Positions 17,228 through 26,977 of a DNA stretch of 64,000 bases are shown here, piece by piece; positions within the stretch are counted from its first letter, which is position 1; each line of letters starts with the position of its first letter. The notes below the pieces were generated by a model, which saw nothing but the letters and a program-made list of their open reading frames with translations, searched no databases and was not told the origin of the DNA. Both the position numbers and the translations under genes were made by a program. This DNA is from Limosilactobacillus coleohominis 101-4-CHN (GTDB lineage: Bacteria > Bacillota > Bacilli > Lactobacillales > Lactobacillaceae): positions 33,726-97,725 of the forward strand of contig NZ_GG698804.1 in NCBI RefSeq assembly GCF_000161935.1, given 5' to 3'.

Positions 17228-19891
17228 CTATGCATTTTCAAGCGATGCTAACCGCTCCTTGGCAGCATTTAACTTTTGCTGCCACTCAGCAGCTTTCTTA
17301 CGTTCGTCGGTGACAACCTTTTCAGGTGCGTTTTGAACAAACTTTTCGTTCCCTAACTTCTTAGCAGAACGTTCAACTTCCTTTTGCAATTTTGCAATTT
17401 CATCTTGAACCTTCGCCTTTTCTTCATCAAGGTCCACTAATTCTGCCATCGGAATATAAACCGTTGCTCCTGCTAAGATTCCGCTCATTGCCAACTTTGG
17501 CACTGCGACTTCTGTCCCAATCGTCAATTCTGCTGGATGACAGAACCGTTGAATATAATCCTGATTATCGCGGAAAATGTTCCCTAATGCTTCAGTATCA
17601 ACCTTGATTAGCATGTTAACTGGTTTTGATAATGGTGCACCCGCATCATTTCTAATCGTCCGCACTGCCTTAATCAGGTTAATAAGATCACCCATTTGCT
17701 CAACGGCATTGGCATCTGCCAATTCAGCGTGTGCAACTGGATAATCACTGACCATAATTGATTCACCATCATGTGGCATTGATAACCAGAGTTTTTCCGT
17801 CACAAATGGCATAATTGGGTGAATCAATTTCAGCGTTTGATCCAGAACGTAGGCTAAAATGTTCTTGGTATCTTCCTTTTCGGTTGGCGTTCCGTTGGTC
17901 AACTTTTCCTTGGACATTTCGATATACCAATCACAGAAATCATTCCAAATAAAGTTATAAAGGGCCCGGCCAGCTTCACCAAATTCGAATTTCTCGAATT
18001 GTGCATTCACTTGTTGCACCGTTGCGTTCAATTTAGCTAAAATCCACCGGTCTGCCAAGTCCCACTTACTCTTATCAGGTAACTGTGGCGCATGCTCCAT
18101 CCCATCCAAATTCATGATGACGTAACGACTGGCATTCCAAATCTTGTTAATGAAGTTCCATGCCGCATCCATCTTCTTGTATGAGAAACGAATATCCTGA
18201 CCAGGAGTTGAACCAGTTACTAAGAACCAACGTAAGGCATCTACACCATACTTAGCAATAACATCCATTGGATCAATCCCATTTCCCAATGACTTGCTCA
18301 TCTTACGACCTTGTTCGTCACGAATTAACCCGTGGAGGAGGACATTCTTAAACGGCGCCTTGCCGGTAAATTCAAGTGATTGGAAAATCATCCGGGAAAC
18401 CCAGAAGAAAATAATATCATACCCGGTAACTAGTGTACTGGTTGGGAAGTAACGCTTGTAATCTGGAGCATCCGTATCTGGCCACCCCATTGTTGAAAAT
18501 GGCCACAATGCACTCGAAAACCAAGTATCTAAGACGTCGTGATCTTGTTCCCAATTTTCTGCATCCTTTGGTGCTTCCATTCCCACGTACATTTCACCAG
18601 TTTGCTTGTTATACCAAGCTGGAATTCGGTGTCCCCACCATAATTGCCGTGAGATAACCCAATCGTGAATATTTTCCATCCACTGCGTAAAGGTATTTTC
18701 AAACCGCCCTGGAATAAAGTTAACCCGATCCGCAGTTTTTTGGTTCTTTAATGCGGCCTCAGCTAATGGCTTCATCTTAACAAACCATTGCGTTGACAAC
18801 CGGGCTTCAACTTGCACCCCAGTCCGTTCTGAATGCCCAACTGAGTGAACGATTGGATCAATCTTAAGCATGTATCCTTGGTCTTGTAAATCTTGTACCA
18901 TGGCCTTCCGTGCTTCAAAACGATCCATGCCTTCATACTTACCCGCATTTTCGTTCATTGAAGCGTCTTCGTTCATGGTATTTAATTCTGGAAGATTGTG
19001 CCGCTTACCAACCTTAAAGTCGTTTGGATCATGTGCTGGGGTAATCTTAACCATCCCAGTTCCAAAATCAGGAGTGACATAATCATCCGCAATAATTTCA
19101 ATTTCCCGATCAACTAGTGGAACCCGTACATGCTTGCCGACCAATTCTTTGTACCGTTCATCATGAGGATTAACCGCGACTGCTTCATCCCCAAACATTG
19201 TTTCCGGACGGGTTGTAGCAATTTCAATGTAGTCCTTACCGTTAAATGTGGTGCCATCGGTAAATGGGTATTTAACGTGGTAGAAGGCACCCTTATCATC
19301 CTTATGAATAACCTCAATATCAGATAACGCTGTCCGTGCTTGTGGATCCCAGTTAATAATGTACGTTCCACGATAAATTAATCCCTTATTGTATAAATCA
19401 ACAAAGACTTTCCGCACGGCCTTATTTAACCCCTCATCCAGGGTGAACCGTTCACGGTCATAATCAACCGAGATCCCCATCTTAGCCCATTGTTGGTGGA
19501 TAATATCCGCGTATTCATCTTTCCAATCCCAAACTTGTTGGACAAACTTTTCCCGTCCTAAGTCATAACGTGAAATGCCCTGCTTACGCAACCGGGCTTC
19601 AACCTTGGCTTGAGTAGCAATTCCTGCGTGATCCATCCCAGGGAGCCAAAGAACATCATAGCCCTGCATCCGCTTTTGACGAATAATCATGTCTTGCAAT
19701 GTTGTATCCCAAGCATGACCTAGGTGCAGTTTTCCCGTAACATTCGGTGGTGGAATCACAATTGAATACGGGTGTGCCTTTTTATCGCCACTCGGTTTAA
19801 AGAATCCATGGTCTTGCCACCAAGCATAGCGACCCTTTTCAACGGCAGTTGGATCGTACTTGGTTGACATCTCTTTTGATTGGTCTGTCAT
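17228..19891 (-). CDS. valS: Valyl-tRNA synthetase
   Basis: ValS charges tRNA-Val and edits mischarged threonine. The 887-residue class I synthetase has the HIGH-type motif ([12 protein letters not shown], about 50-61) and the KMSKS motif ([11 protein letters not shown]). The CP1 editing domain lies in between ([14 protein letters not shown]), and a C-terminal coiled-coil arm starts near residue 820 ([15 protein letters not shown]). Length is normal. Expression is controlled by a T-box leader directly upstream. Confidence 0.99.
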   Translation of the reverse strand: MTDQSKEMSTKYDPTAVEKGRYAWWQDHGFFKPSGDKKAHPYSIVIPPPNVTGKLHLGHAWDTTLQDMIIRQKRMQGYDVLWLPGMDHAGIATQAKVEARLRKQGISRYDLGREKFVQQVWDWKDEYADIIHQQWAKMGISVDYDRERFTLDEGLNKAVRKVFVDLYNKGLIYRGTYIINWDPQARTALSDIEVIHKDDKGAFYHVKYPFTDGTTFNGKDYIEIATTRPETMFGDEAVAVNPHDERYKELVGKHVRVPLVDREIEIIADDYVTPDFGTGMVKITPAHDPNDFKVGKRHNLPELNTMNEDASMNENAGKYEGMDRFEARKAMVQDLQDQGYMLKIDPIVHSVGHSERTGVQVEARLSTQWFVKMKPLAEAALKNQKTADRVNFIPGRFENTFTQWMENIHDWVISRQLWWGHRIPAWYNKQTGEMYVGMEAPKDAENWEQDHDVLDTWFSSALWPFSTMGWPDTDAPDYKRYFPTSTLVTGYDIIFFWVSRMIFQSLEFTGKAPFKNVLLHGLIRDEQGRKMSKSLGNGIDPMDVIAKYGVDALRWFLVTGSTPGQDIRFSYKKMDAAWNFINKIWNASRYVIMNLDGMEHAPQLPDKSKWDLADRWILAKLNATVQQVNAQFEKFEFGEAGRALYNFIWNDFCDWYIEMSKEKLTNGTPTEKEDTKNILAYVLDQTLKLIHPIMPFVTEKLWLSMPHDGESIMVSDYPVAHAELADANAVEQMGDLINLIKAVRTIRNDAGAPLSKPVNMLIKVDTEALGNIFRDNQDYIQRFCHPAELTIGTEVAVPKLAMSGILAGATVYIPMAELVDLDEEKAKVQDEIAKLQKEVERSAKKLGNEKFVQNAPEKVVTDERKKAAEWQQKLNAAKERLASLENA

Positions 19892-19921
19892 AATTAAAAA
19901 CTTCCTTTCATGGTGGTAAGC

Positions 19922-20147
19922 AAAAAAAGCCCGTCCTCATAATAGGACGAGCTTACTCGCGGTACCACCTAAATTAAGATATTAAATATATCTCCACTCT
20001 TCATTACATAACGGGAATGACCCGAGCTAACCTACTATTGGTTCAATTAGCTTGCTCGCGAGCTACTAAACAAGATTCACTCGGCATTCTCACCAGTAGC
20101 CGTCTCTGTTGATTGAATCCATAACTTTCTCGGTCATCGCTTTAGTG
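19922..20147 (-). ncRNA. T-box riboswitch leader of valS
   Basis: In the RNA sense the T-box sequence AGGUGGUACCGCG (about 19959-19971) precedes a terminator (AAGCTCGTCC paired with GGACGGGCTT, then seven T; about 19923-19953). UGGU is expected for tRNA-Val, whose discriminator is A. The 5' part folds into a GGATTCA/TGAATCT stem with a GGC/GCC apical stem. A GUN valine specifier is not obvious at the canonical place. Confidence 0.85.
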
Positions 20148-20152
20148 CTGTA

Positions 20153-20182
20153 ATCATACGCTATTTTAGCTAAAATCGTCAA
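20153..20182 (-). promoter_or_regulatory. Promoter of valS
   Basis: On the minus strand TTGACG and TATGAT are 18 bases apart. The -35 hexamer lies just beyond the tpx stop codon and transcription should start near 20146, at the 5' end of the T-box leader. Confidence 0.8.
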
Positions 20183-20186
20183 CCCT

Positions 20187-20681
20187 CTACAGTAATTTTT
20201 TCAGTTCCGCTAGTGCCGCATCATAATCTGGTTCATCAGTTAATTCACTCACGATTTGACGGTAAACAATCTTGCCGTTAGCGTCGACAACCCATACTGA
20301 GCGTGCCAATACACCTTCATCCGGAATTAATAAATTCATGGCATAGCCAAATGACTGTTCATAGTCAGACACTAGCTTCATCTTTTTAACGCCTTCTGCT
20401 GCACACCATTTTTGTTGATCTTCAATTCGGTTGGTAGAGATCGTGAGGAAGTTCACTCCAGAAAATTGATCCATTGTTTGGTTAAACTTCTTTGTTTGTA
20501 AGCTGCAAACTGGAGTGTTAATGTCTGGAACCACACTCAGTAACGTTGGTTTGCCAAATAAGAATCTCGTCTTTACCTTTTCGTTATTCTGATCAAAAAC
20601 TTTAAAGTGAGGTAATTCTTCACCAACCATTGGTGGATTGCCCACTAGTTGACGCTGTTCACCATTAATTGTGATTTTCAT
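20187..20681 (-). CDS. tpx: Thiol peroxidase (atypical 2-Cys peroxiredoxin)
   Basis: Tpx reduces hydrogen peroxide and organic peroxides using thioredoxin. The chosen ATG (20681, GGAG site) gives 164 residues beginning MKITINGEQR, the normal family length; an upstream in-frame ATG at 20699 lies before this site. The peroxidatic cysteine sits in DINTPVCSLQT (Cys about 60), and the resolving cysteine in QQKWCAAEG (about 94). It is monocistronic and divergent from a DUF1304 gene. Confidence 0.96.
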   Translation of the reverse strand: MKITINGEQRQLVGNPPMVGEELPHFKVFDQNNEKVKTRFLFGKPTLLSVVPDINTPVCSLQTKKFNQTMDQFSGVNFLTISTNRIEDQQKWCAAEGVKKMKLVSDYEQSFGYAMNLLIPDEGVLARSVWVVDANGKIVYRQIVSELTDEPDYDAALAELKKLL

Positions 20682-20793
20682 CTTACAACACTCCTTCACT
20701 AAAATTCTTAACTTAGCCTAAGTATAACAAACTCTTTCCCTAAGAAGCTAAAAAATATATAATTAACCTACTAAATTTGAAAAGGAGCAAACA

Positions 20794-21162
20794 ATGTTAA
20801 TAATTGCGATTATTTTGGTCGCCGTGGTCGGTATAGAGCACCTCGGCATTATGCTTTTGGAAATGTTTGGTCAGCCCCAACAACAAGCAAAATCTTTTGA
20901 TCTATCGTCAGACTTCACAAAAATCCCTGAAGTTCGCGTCCTTATGGCAAACCAGGGAATTTATAACGGCATGTTGGGTCTATTATTGTTACTTAGTTTT
21001 TGGCTTTTTAATGGTCCAGTACAATATAGCATCCAACTATTATTACTATCCTTCGTTGCGGTGGTCGCCTGCTATGGTGGTTTTACCGCAACCAAAAAAA
21101 TCTGGTTAATCCAGCTTTTACCAGCGGTATTAGCAATCATTGCTCTGTGGATTGCCAAATAA
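20794..21162 (+). CDS. DUF1304 family membrane protein
   Basis: A 122-residue protein with four hydrophobic helices. DUF1304 features are present: an N-terminal helix followed by EHLGIMLLEMFG, and ANQGIYNGMLG in the second helix. The function of the family is unknown. It has a good AAAGGAG site and a nearby TATAAT at about 20755. It is convergent with thiI across a shared terminator. Confidence 0.88.
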   Translation: MLIIAIILVAVVGIEHLGIMLLEMFGQPQQQAKSFDLSSDFTKIPEVRVLMANQGIYNGMLGLLLLLSFWLFNGPVQYSIQLLLLSFVAVVACYGGFTATKKIWLIQLLPAVLAIIALWIAK

Positions 21163-21177
21163 AGACTGACACAAAAA

Positions 21178-21228
21178 AGAAACGATGGGATTATGTAGCC
21201 CTTAGCGGTTTAATCCCATCGTTTTTTT
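21178..21228. terminator. Bidirectional terminator between DUF1304 gene and thiI
   Basis: AAACGATGGGATTA pairs with TAATCCCATCGTTT, flanked by A and T runs on both sides. It can serve both convergent genes. Confidence 0.92.
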
Positions 21229-22449
21229 CTAAAGTAATTCAGCAAAGACATCCTCGTTTTGATTGAGAAATTCATCACCAGCGTGAATCTTAGTGACTTT
21301 AATTCCATCAAGCGAACGTTGCATTAAGCCATTAATATCCAAGACCTGCTCATACTTTTGCGCCCGATCAATCCGTGGCTTGGTCTTTGGAGAAGGTGGT
21401 GTAAAGACTGTACAACAATCTTCATATGGCAAAATCGATAAATCATAAGTACCAATTTCTTCGGCAATCTTAATAATCTCCGTTTTATCATACGACAAGA
21501 CGGGTCGTAAAACCGGTAAATTAGTAACTTCCTCAATGGTCCGCATACTTTCCATCGTCTGGGAAGCAACTTGACCAAGGGATTCACCATTAAAGACCGC
21601 TAATCCCTTCCGCCGGTTAGCAATTTCCACCGCTAATCGCAACATCAAGCGCCGTTGAATGGTCATTAAATAACCTTCCGGGACCTTTTCCTTAACCGTT
21701 TCTTGAATTTCAGTAAACGGGACTTCAATAAAGTTAATACTTCCACAATAATGTGCCAACTTACCCGTTAATTCTTTGGCTTTCGCAAGGGCTTGTTCAC
21801 TGGTATATGGTGGACTATAAAAATGGACCATTTCTAGTGAAACACCACGTTTTAATGCTAGGTAAGCAGCTACTGGAGAATCAATTCCGCCAGAAAGCAT
21901 CATCATCCCTTTGCCAGCCGTACCAACTGGTAATCCACCAGCACCCTTGATGACTTTACTACTTAAATAGATCCCATCTAGTCGAATATCCACCCATACC
22001 GTGATCTCCGGGTGATGAACATCCACCGTCAATTGATCACCAAAGTGGTCTAAAATGAACCCACCCAATTCTCGATTCATTTGAAAAGTATCCATTTCAA
22101 AGTGGTGGTCACTTCGCTTGGTTTCCACTTTAAAAGTTGCAGGTTCAGTAATCTGATCAGCCAGCATTTTCTTTGCAGCGTCACAAACTGCCTCATAATC
22201 TTTAGCAACTTTTAATACCGGTGAGAAAGTTTGAATTCCAAAAACTTTTTTCAAGTGACTCATCACTTTGGTACTATTCTCACCATTTAAAATCACGTGT
22301 AACCGGTCAGGATTAGGATGAACTTTCACTTTGGGAAATTTATGAAGCGCATCCCGCACGTTGGTACCTAACCGATCAATAAAATGGCGCTTATTCCGCC
22401 CCTTCGTAGACAGTTCACCATAGCGAACCATTATTTCATCGTATTGCAT
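21229..22449 (-). CDS. thiI: tRNA 4-thiouridine synthase
   Basis: ThiI adenylates U8 of tRNA and transfers sulfur to make 4-thiouridine; it also feeds thiamine thiazole synthesis in some bacteria. The 406-residue protein has an N-terminal ferredoxin-like domain, a THUMP domain (about 60-165), and a PP-loop domain with [18 protein letters not shown] (about 183-200). There is no C-terminal rhodanese domain, the usual state in Firmicutes. The cysteine desulfurase ten bases upstream is its likely sulfur donor. Confidence 0.97.
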   Translation of the reverse strand: MQYDEIMVRYGELSTKGRNKRHFIDRLGTNVRDALHKFPKVKVHPNPDRLHVILNGENSTKVMSHLKKVFGIQTFSPVLKVAKDYEAVCDAAKKMLADQITEPATFKVETKRSDHHFEMDTFQMNRELGGFILDHFGDQLTVDVHHPEITVWVDIRLDGIYLSSKVIKGAGGLPVGTAGKGMMMLSGGIDSPVAAYLALKRGVSLEMVHFYSPPYTSEQALAKAKELTGKLAHYCGSINFIEVPFTEIQETVKEKVPEGYLMTIQRRLMLRLAVEIANRRKGLAVFNGESLGQVASQTMESMRTIEEVTNLPVLRPVLSYDKTEIIKIAEEIGTYDLSILPYEDCCTVFTPPSPKTKPRIDRAQKYEQVLDINGLMQRSLDGIKVTKIHAGDEFLNQNEDVFAELL

Positions 22450-22458
22450 AGCCGCCTC

Positions 22459-23607
22459 CTAATCTAAAATCTTTTTAAAACCTGCATACAGCTCATCAAA
22501 GGTTTGGTTAAACTGTTCAGCTTCTGCCAACGTATTCTGATCCCCCAAGCTAACCCTTACTGCGCATTCCGCAATATTTTGCGGTACCTTCATTGCAGAC
22601 AAGGTGCTCGTTTCCGTGTCCTTTTTGGACGAACATGCACTGGTCGTGGAAAGATAAATTCCTTGATCTTCAAAGGCATGTACAACAGTTTCACCACGTA
22701 CACCAACAATTGCAAAACACAAAATGTGCGGAGCAAATCCAGCGTCATTTTTAGAGAACACTTTAACATGAGGAAAATCTTTTAGATGGTCCATGATCCG
22801 CTGCTTAACTTCTCTTTCCCGCTGAACCGTCACGGTCTCCTTTTCCTTCATTAACCGAATGGCTTTGGCCATTGCCGCATCACCAGGAGTATTCTCGGTA
22901 CCACCACGAAGGCCCTGTTCCTGGCCACCACCATTAACCAGTGGCATTAGCTGACGGCCATTCTTTTTATATACAAAACCAGTTCCGCGTGGCGCGTGAA
23001 ATTTATGTCCAGAGAACGTTGCAAAGTCCACCCGATCACTAAAGACAACATCATCTAATCCCTTACCAATCGCTTGCACCGCATCTACCATAAAGTGAAT
23101 CCGTGGATAATTATTCAAAATTTTGCCAATTTCTTTAATCGGTTGGACCGTCCCAATTTCATTATTGACGGCCATAATCGAAACCATAATCGTATCAGGA
23201 CGAATCGCCTCTTGAACTGCTGCTGGATCTACCCGTCCCTCGCCATCAACAGGAAGGTAGGTAACATCAAACCCTAATTCTTCCAATTGGTGAAGCGAAT
23301 TTCTCACGGCTGCATGTTCAACCGAACTAGTAATGATATGCTTACCAAACTGCTGTTTTGCTAACGCGGTTCCCTTAATAACCCAGTTATCACCTTCGCT
23401 ACCACCACTCGTAAACACAATTTCTCCTGGTTGGACACTGAATAAATCAGCAATCTGTTTGCGTGATTGCTGCAAAAGGTTCCATGCAGTTTCTCCTAAA
23501 TTATGCAAGCTCGACGGATTTCCCCAAATCTTTTGACTAACCGTATTATAAGTCGTCAAAGCTTCCGGGCTAATCTGCGTCGTTGCACTGTTATCGAAAT
23601 AGATCAA
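22459..23607 (-). CDS. Cysteine desulfurase (ThiI partner)
   Basis: A PLP-dependent class V aminotransferase-fold enzyme (382 residues) that takes sulfur from cysteine. The PLP lysine lies in FSGHKFHAPRGTG (Lys about 204) and the active cysteine in LSTTSACSSKKDT (about 325). It starts MIYFDNSATTQISPEA. It is co-transcribed with thiI, the arrangement known for the dedicated NifZ/IscS-ThiI pair of Bacillus. A role in general Fe-S assembly is less likely because lactobacilli usually use SufS for that. Confidence 0.95.
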   Translation of the reverse strand: MIYFDNSATTQISPEALTTYNTVSQKIWGNPSSLHNLGETAWNLLQQSRKQIADLFSVQPGEIVFTSGGSEGDNWVIKGTALAKQQFGKHIITSSVEHAAVRNSLHQLEELGFDVTYLPVDGEGRVDPAAVQEAIRPDTIMVSIMAVNNEIGTVQPIKEIGKILNNYPRIHFMVDAVQAIGKGLDDVVFSDRVDFATFSGHKFHAPRGTGFVYKKNGRQLMPLVNGGGQEQGLRGGTENTPGDAAMAKAIRLMKEKETVTVQREREVKQRIMDHLKDFPHVKVFSKNDAGFAPHILCFAIVGVRGETVVHAFEDQGIYLSTTSACSSKKDTETSTLSAMKVPQNIAECAVRVSLGDQNTLAEAEQFNQTFDELYAGFKKILD

Positions 23608-23681
23608 ACTAATCCCCCTTTTCCCTTACCAATTTCTAATCATCGTTTGATTATAACAAACATTACTTACTATTGGTAACT

Positions 23682-23735
23682 AAAAAAGCGATTTCTCAAT
23701 CCGTAATTATTCCATTACTGAGTTGAATCGCCCTT
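23682..23735 (-). terminator. Terminator after ezrA
   Basis: On the minus strand GCGATT-x-CAACTCAGTAAT pairs with ATTACGGATTGAG-x-AATCGC and is followed by TTTTTT. It separates ezrA from the desulfurase-thiI unit. Confidence 0.85.
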
Positions 23736-23746
23736 ATTATTTAGTT

Positions 23747-25447
23747 TTAATTCTTCATTTGTTGGTAATAATCCTTTTCAATTCGTTTAAACGAACCAGC
23801 TTCCGCTTCTTCCAGAGCCGTACCGATCGTTTCCAATGCCGCTGAATATTCGTGGCGGTTGAATAATTCCTGAGCCTTTTGAATATCTTGGTCAATCGTA
23901 TCATTGGTCGTACTTAACCGATTGGCATACTGAATCATCCGCTCAGTCAAAGCAGCGCTATCACGTAAATTATCGGTTTTATCATGTAATGTTTCCAAAT
24001 CATCTTGGACAATTAACAATTGTTTCGTAATATCTTCCATATTAATTTGCTGTTGGTTCATCGCAGTTGATAATTTGGTAATTTCATCACTCACCACAAA
24101 GAAATAGTCTAAGTAATCTTGTGGAATTCCAGGTAGGTTTAAACTTTCCACACGGCGTTTGGTTGCACGAATATCGGTAACAAACCGTTGTAATGCCTTC
24201 CGTGCACGTTGTTCATCAGCTTGCAAACCTGCTACACCATCATTAATGGACTTCTGTTGCTTTTCAATCTCTAGCAGATTGTTTTCTAACTTTTGCTGAC
24301 GTTCCCAGATAACACTAAAAATCGCCGTATGCTTATCAAGCATTGCTTGATCATCCTGACACTGCTTAGCAATATCCTTTAATTGTTCATCCAACTGTCG
24401 CGTATCCGAAATTTCATCATTATTCAATGTATAGCTATTACTCAACCGTTGTAACTCATTCATTAATTCCTGATTTTGCTTTTGTGTATGGTTCAAATGA
24501 TCCATCACTTTTGGTTGGTGCTTTTCTGCCAACGGTTTGGCATCTAGTTCCTTTTGCATGACATCATATAAATGGTCAATTTTTTGTGCTAGGTTTTGAT
24601 TAGCCTGTTTCACTGGGGCGATATTTAAATTCGTGAGTTTTTTCAGCGCCATTTGGCGTTCTTTTTCCAACTGCTCAACTTGTTGATCAATGTCATCTTC
24701 AGTAAAATGATAATCTTGAGCTGCTAACTTTTGATAACCACTTTGCAATTCCTTCAACTGATCTGGAAAAACCGCATATAAGGGACGATATAAGCCAGGA
24801 ATCTCTTGAATCAGCTTTTTAAATGCAGCTGTCCGTTCTTGCAAATCATTCAATAGTTCCTGTGCAGCCTCGTGATCTCCACGGCGGGCAATCTCAGCAA
24901 AGTGTTCATACTTTTTCTCTAAGTTGACGAGCCGTTTTTGTAATTCATCTTGACTATCACCATAGTCAAAGGCTTTTTCATCTAGCGTCCGGCCAAACTG
25001 ATTATACTGCTGACGCAATTCCTTAATTGCCTCATCCTGAGCTTTGACTGCATGGTTAAGGTCATCAACCTGTCTTTGCAGTTTCTGCTCCTCTGTAGTA
25101 AGCGCCGTTACCAGAGCACGCAGTTCATTTACCTGTTGATTGGTGCTAAACACACTCGTTCCATGTAAATTAGTCTGAATATCCTTCACCAATTGCTGCG
25201 CTTCTTGGTACTTGCCCGCAAAGTTGTTATCGTAATCTTTACGCAGTGCCGTAAATTTTTTGAGAGATTCCCCCATTAAACTTTCCAAATGCACTGGTGC
25301 TAATTCCTTTGCCAACCGATCAGCATTTAAATTCTCTAATTGTTCCGTTAATTCTTTAATCATCGAATTAATTCGTCGTTGATAAAAGAAAATCACGGCT
25401 AATACAATTAATGCAATGATTAAAATACCAATTAAAATTTGCAACAT
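23747..25447 (-). CDS. ezrA: Septation ring formation regulator EzrA
   Basis: EzrA is a membrane-anchored negative regulator of FtsZ ring assembly that also coordinates wall synthesis. It has one N-terminal transmembrane helix (about 3-22), then basic residues, then more than 500 residues of spectrin-like coiled coil rich in Gln, Leu and Lys. The start at 25447 (MLQILIGIL) is preferred: it has an AGGTGG site, and a TATAAT at about 25516-25521 would place the transcript start on the longer frame's ATG (25507). The longer frame adds 20 residues. Confidence 0.93.
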   Translation of the reverse strand: MLQILIGILIIALIVLAVIFFYQRRINSMIKELTEQLENLNADRLAKELAPVHLESLMGESLKKFTALRKDYDNNFAGKYQEAQQLVKDIQTNLHGTSVFSTNQQVNELRALVTALTTEEQKLQRQVDDLNHAVKAQDEAIKELRQQYNQFGRTLDEKAFDYGDSQDELQKRLVNLEKKYEHFAEIARRGDHEAAQELLNDLQERTAAFKKLIQEIPGLYRPLYAVFPDQLKELQSGYQKLAAQDYHFTEDDIDQQVEQLEKERQMALKKLTNLNIAPVKQANQNLAQKIDHLYDVMQKELDAKPLAEKHQPKVMDHLNHTQKQNQELMNELQRLSNSYTLNNDEISDTRQLDEQLKDIAKQCQDDQAMLDKHTAIFSVIWERQQKLENNLLEIEKQQKSINDGVAGLQADEQRARKALQRFVTDIRATKRRVESLNLPGIPQDYLDYFFVVSDEITKLSTAMNQQQINMEDITKQLLIVQDDLETLHDKTDNLRDSAALTERMIQYANRLSTTNDTIDQDIQKAQELFNRHEYSAALETIGTALEEAEAGSFKRIEKDYYQQMKN

Positions 25448-25604
25448 ATCATTAAACCCACCTAAAATATCATAACCAAATTTACTAAGATTGTGAAAAT
25501 CTGACATCGCTTCAAATTATATCATAAATTATAATTTTTTTACCGTTCAGTCGGATAATGCTTGTCGATTTAAAAGTTTCATTTTAATATCAAGCAAGAT
25601 TGCA

Positions 25605-25633
25605 TTGACTAGGGAGCATCACTATAGTATGAT
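25605..25633 (+). promoter_or_regulatory. Promoter of rpsD
   Basis: TTGACT and TATGAT are separated by 17 bases. The predicted start near 25640 leaves a leader of about 165 bases. The preceding 25508-25604 holds only the divergent ezrA promoter region. Confidence 0.85.
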
Positions 25634-25640
25634 AGTTTTT

Positions 25641-25800
25641 GTGTAAAATAATGCAGCAGTAAGGAGCAAGCTCGTCAACATGGTGATGCCGTTTAGGTGT
25701 TTTTAGTAACCCGGCTGCGAGGGTGAACGATCCAATCATCATGCACGAATGTGACCTTACAATCGGATTATTTTACTCCAACTAATAATATTGGAGGAAT
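25641..25800 (+). ncRNA. Ribosomal protein S4-type autoregulatory leader of rpsD
   Basis: The long, GC-richer leader of rpsD contains several complementary stretches, for example AGCAAGCTCGTC, GCCGTTTAGGTG and CCCGGCTGCGAGGG. In Firmicutes the rpsD leader is a known binding site through which S4 represses its own synthesis. Position and size fit; the fold was not computed. Confidence 0.65.
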
Positions 25801-25806
25801 TTATTT

Positions 25807-26415
25807 ATGTCTCGTTATACAGGTCCAAGTTGGCGTTTATCTCGTCGCCTTGGTGTTTCACTTTCAGGTACTGGTAAGGAATTAGCTCGGCGTCCATACG
25901 CTCCTGGTGATCATGGTAATGATCGCCGTGGTAGCTTATCTGAATACGGTACTCAATTACGTGAAAAGCAAAAGCTTCGTTTCATGTACGGTTTGACTGA
26001 ACGTCAATTCCGGAACCTCTTCAAGCGTGCCGGTAAGATCAAGGAAGGTACTCACGGTACTAACTTCATGGTTCTTTTGGAACGTCGGCTGGATAACATG
26101 GTTTACCGTTTAGGTTTGGCTACTACCCGTCGTCAAGCACGTCAATTGGTTAACCACGGTCACATTACCGTTGATGGCAAACGCGTTGACATTCCTTCAT
26201 ATGAAGTTTCAGTTGACCAAGTAATTGGTGTTCGCGAAAAGTCCAAGGACTTAGACATTATCAAGAACGCAGTTGATGCTGTGGTTGCTCGTCCTTCATA
26301 TGTTGAATTTGATGCTGATAAGCTTGAAGGTAAGTTAGTTCGCCTTCCAGCACGTGAAGATATGAACGCTGATATTGATGAAGCTCTGATCGTTGAATTC
26401 TACAACAAGCTTTAA
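25807..26415 (+). CDS. rpsD: 30S ribosomal protein S4
   Basis: S4 nucleates assembly of the 30S body and takes part in decoding accuracy. The 202-residue protein has the N-terminal [15 protein letters not shown], the central [15 protein letters not shown], and the S4 RNA-binding domain (about 92-155) with [26 protein letters not shown]. It lacks zinc cysteines at the N-terminus, as usual for this group. Strong GGAGG site. Codon use is biased as expected for a highly expressed gene. Confidence 0.99.
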   Translation: MSRYTGPSWRLSRRLGVSLSGTGKELARRPYAPGDHGNDRRGSLSEYGTQLREKQKLRFMYGLTERQFRNLFKRAGKIKEGTHGTNFMVLLERRLDNMVYRLGLATTRRQARQLVNHGHITVDGKRVDIPSYEVSVDQVIGVREKSKDLDIIKNAVDAVVARPSYVEFDADKLEGKLVRLPAREDMNADIDEALIVEFYNKL

Positions 26416-26432
26416 TCATCATATCCATATCA

Positions 26433-26465
26433 AAAAGATCGGGATTCATTCCCGGTCTTTTTTTG
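26433..26465 (+). terminator. Terminator after rpsD
   Basis: AGATCGGGA pairs with TCCCGGTCT around TTCAT, followed by seven T. Confidence 0.9.
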
Positions 26466-26500
26466 TTACAATAGCCTTATTATAAAGGAGTGCTGGTAAT

Positions 26501-26962
26501 ATGACTGAAGAACATTCAAACGTGGAACAACGACTTCAAAATGGAATCTATGGTTCTCCGAAAATTAAACCTGATGAACAACGTCGCTACCTTGGCACGT
26601 TTCGTGAACGAGTGTGGTTAACAATGTCCGTTGCTGAGGTACAACAACAAGATTGGTCTGATGCCCTTCGCCAAGAACTCACTGTTCATCCTGATAGTTT
26701 GGTTATCATTAATGGTAATATTGACGACTCGCTTACCCGTAACTACCTGACGGTCGCCAATACCGCAAATGTGCAATTTACGATTAAGACCGGGACCGAA
26801 ACTAAAACTGGCGATGATGATCTGGCCGTAATTGTGACGGATCATAAAGCAGTTTACCAATCGCCGGTAGATGTCAGCAAAAAGTATGGTAAGCAATCAC
26901 CTCAAGATGATCACCAAACTAAACACCACCCATCATTTTTAAAAAGAATTTTTCATCTCTAG
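26501..26962 (+). CDS. yueI: YueI family protein (DUF1694)
   Basis: A 153-residue soluble protein with the family opening VEQRLQNGIYGSPKIKPDEQRRYLGTFRERV (split here as LQNGIYGSPKI and YLGTFRERV). Function is unknown for the whole family. The C-terminal 25 residues are Gln/His/Lys-rich. It precedes rarA by 15 bases and is probably co-transcribed with it. Confidence 0.88.
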   Translation: MTEEHSNVEQRLQNGIYGSPKIKPDEQRRYLGTFRERVWLTMSVAEVQQQDWSDALRQELTVHPDSLVIINGNIDDSLTRNYLTVANTANVQFTIKTGTETKTGDDDLAVIVTDHKAVYQSPVDVSKKYGKQSPQDDHQTKHHPSFLKRIFHL

Positions 26963-26977
26963 AAAGGAGGCTTGCAT

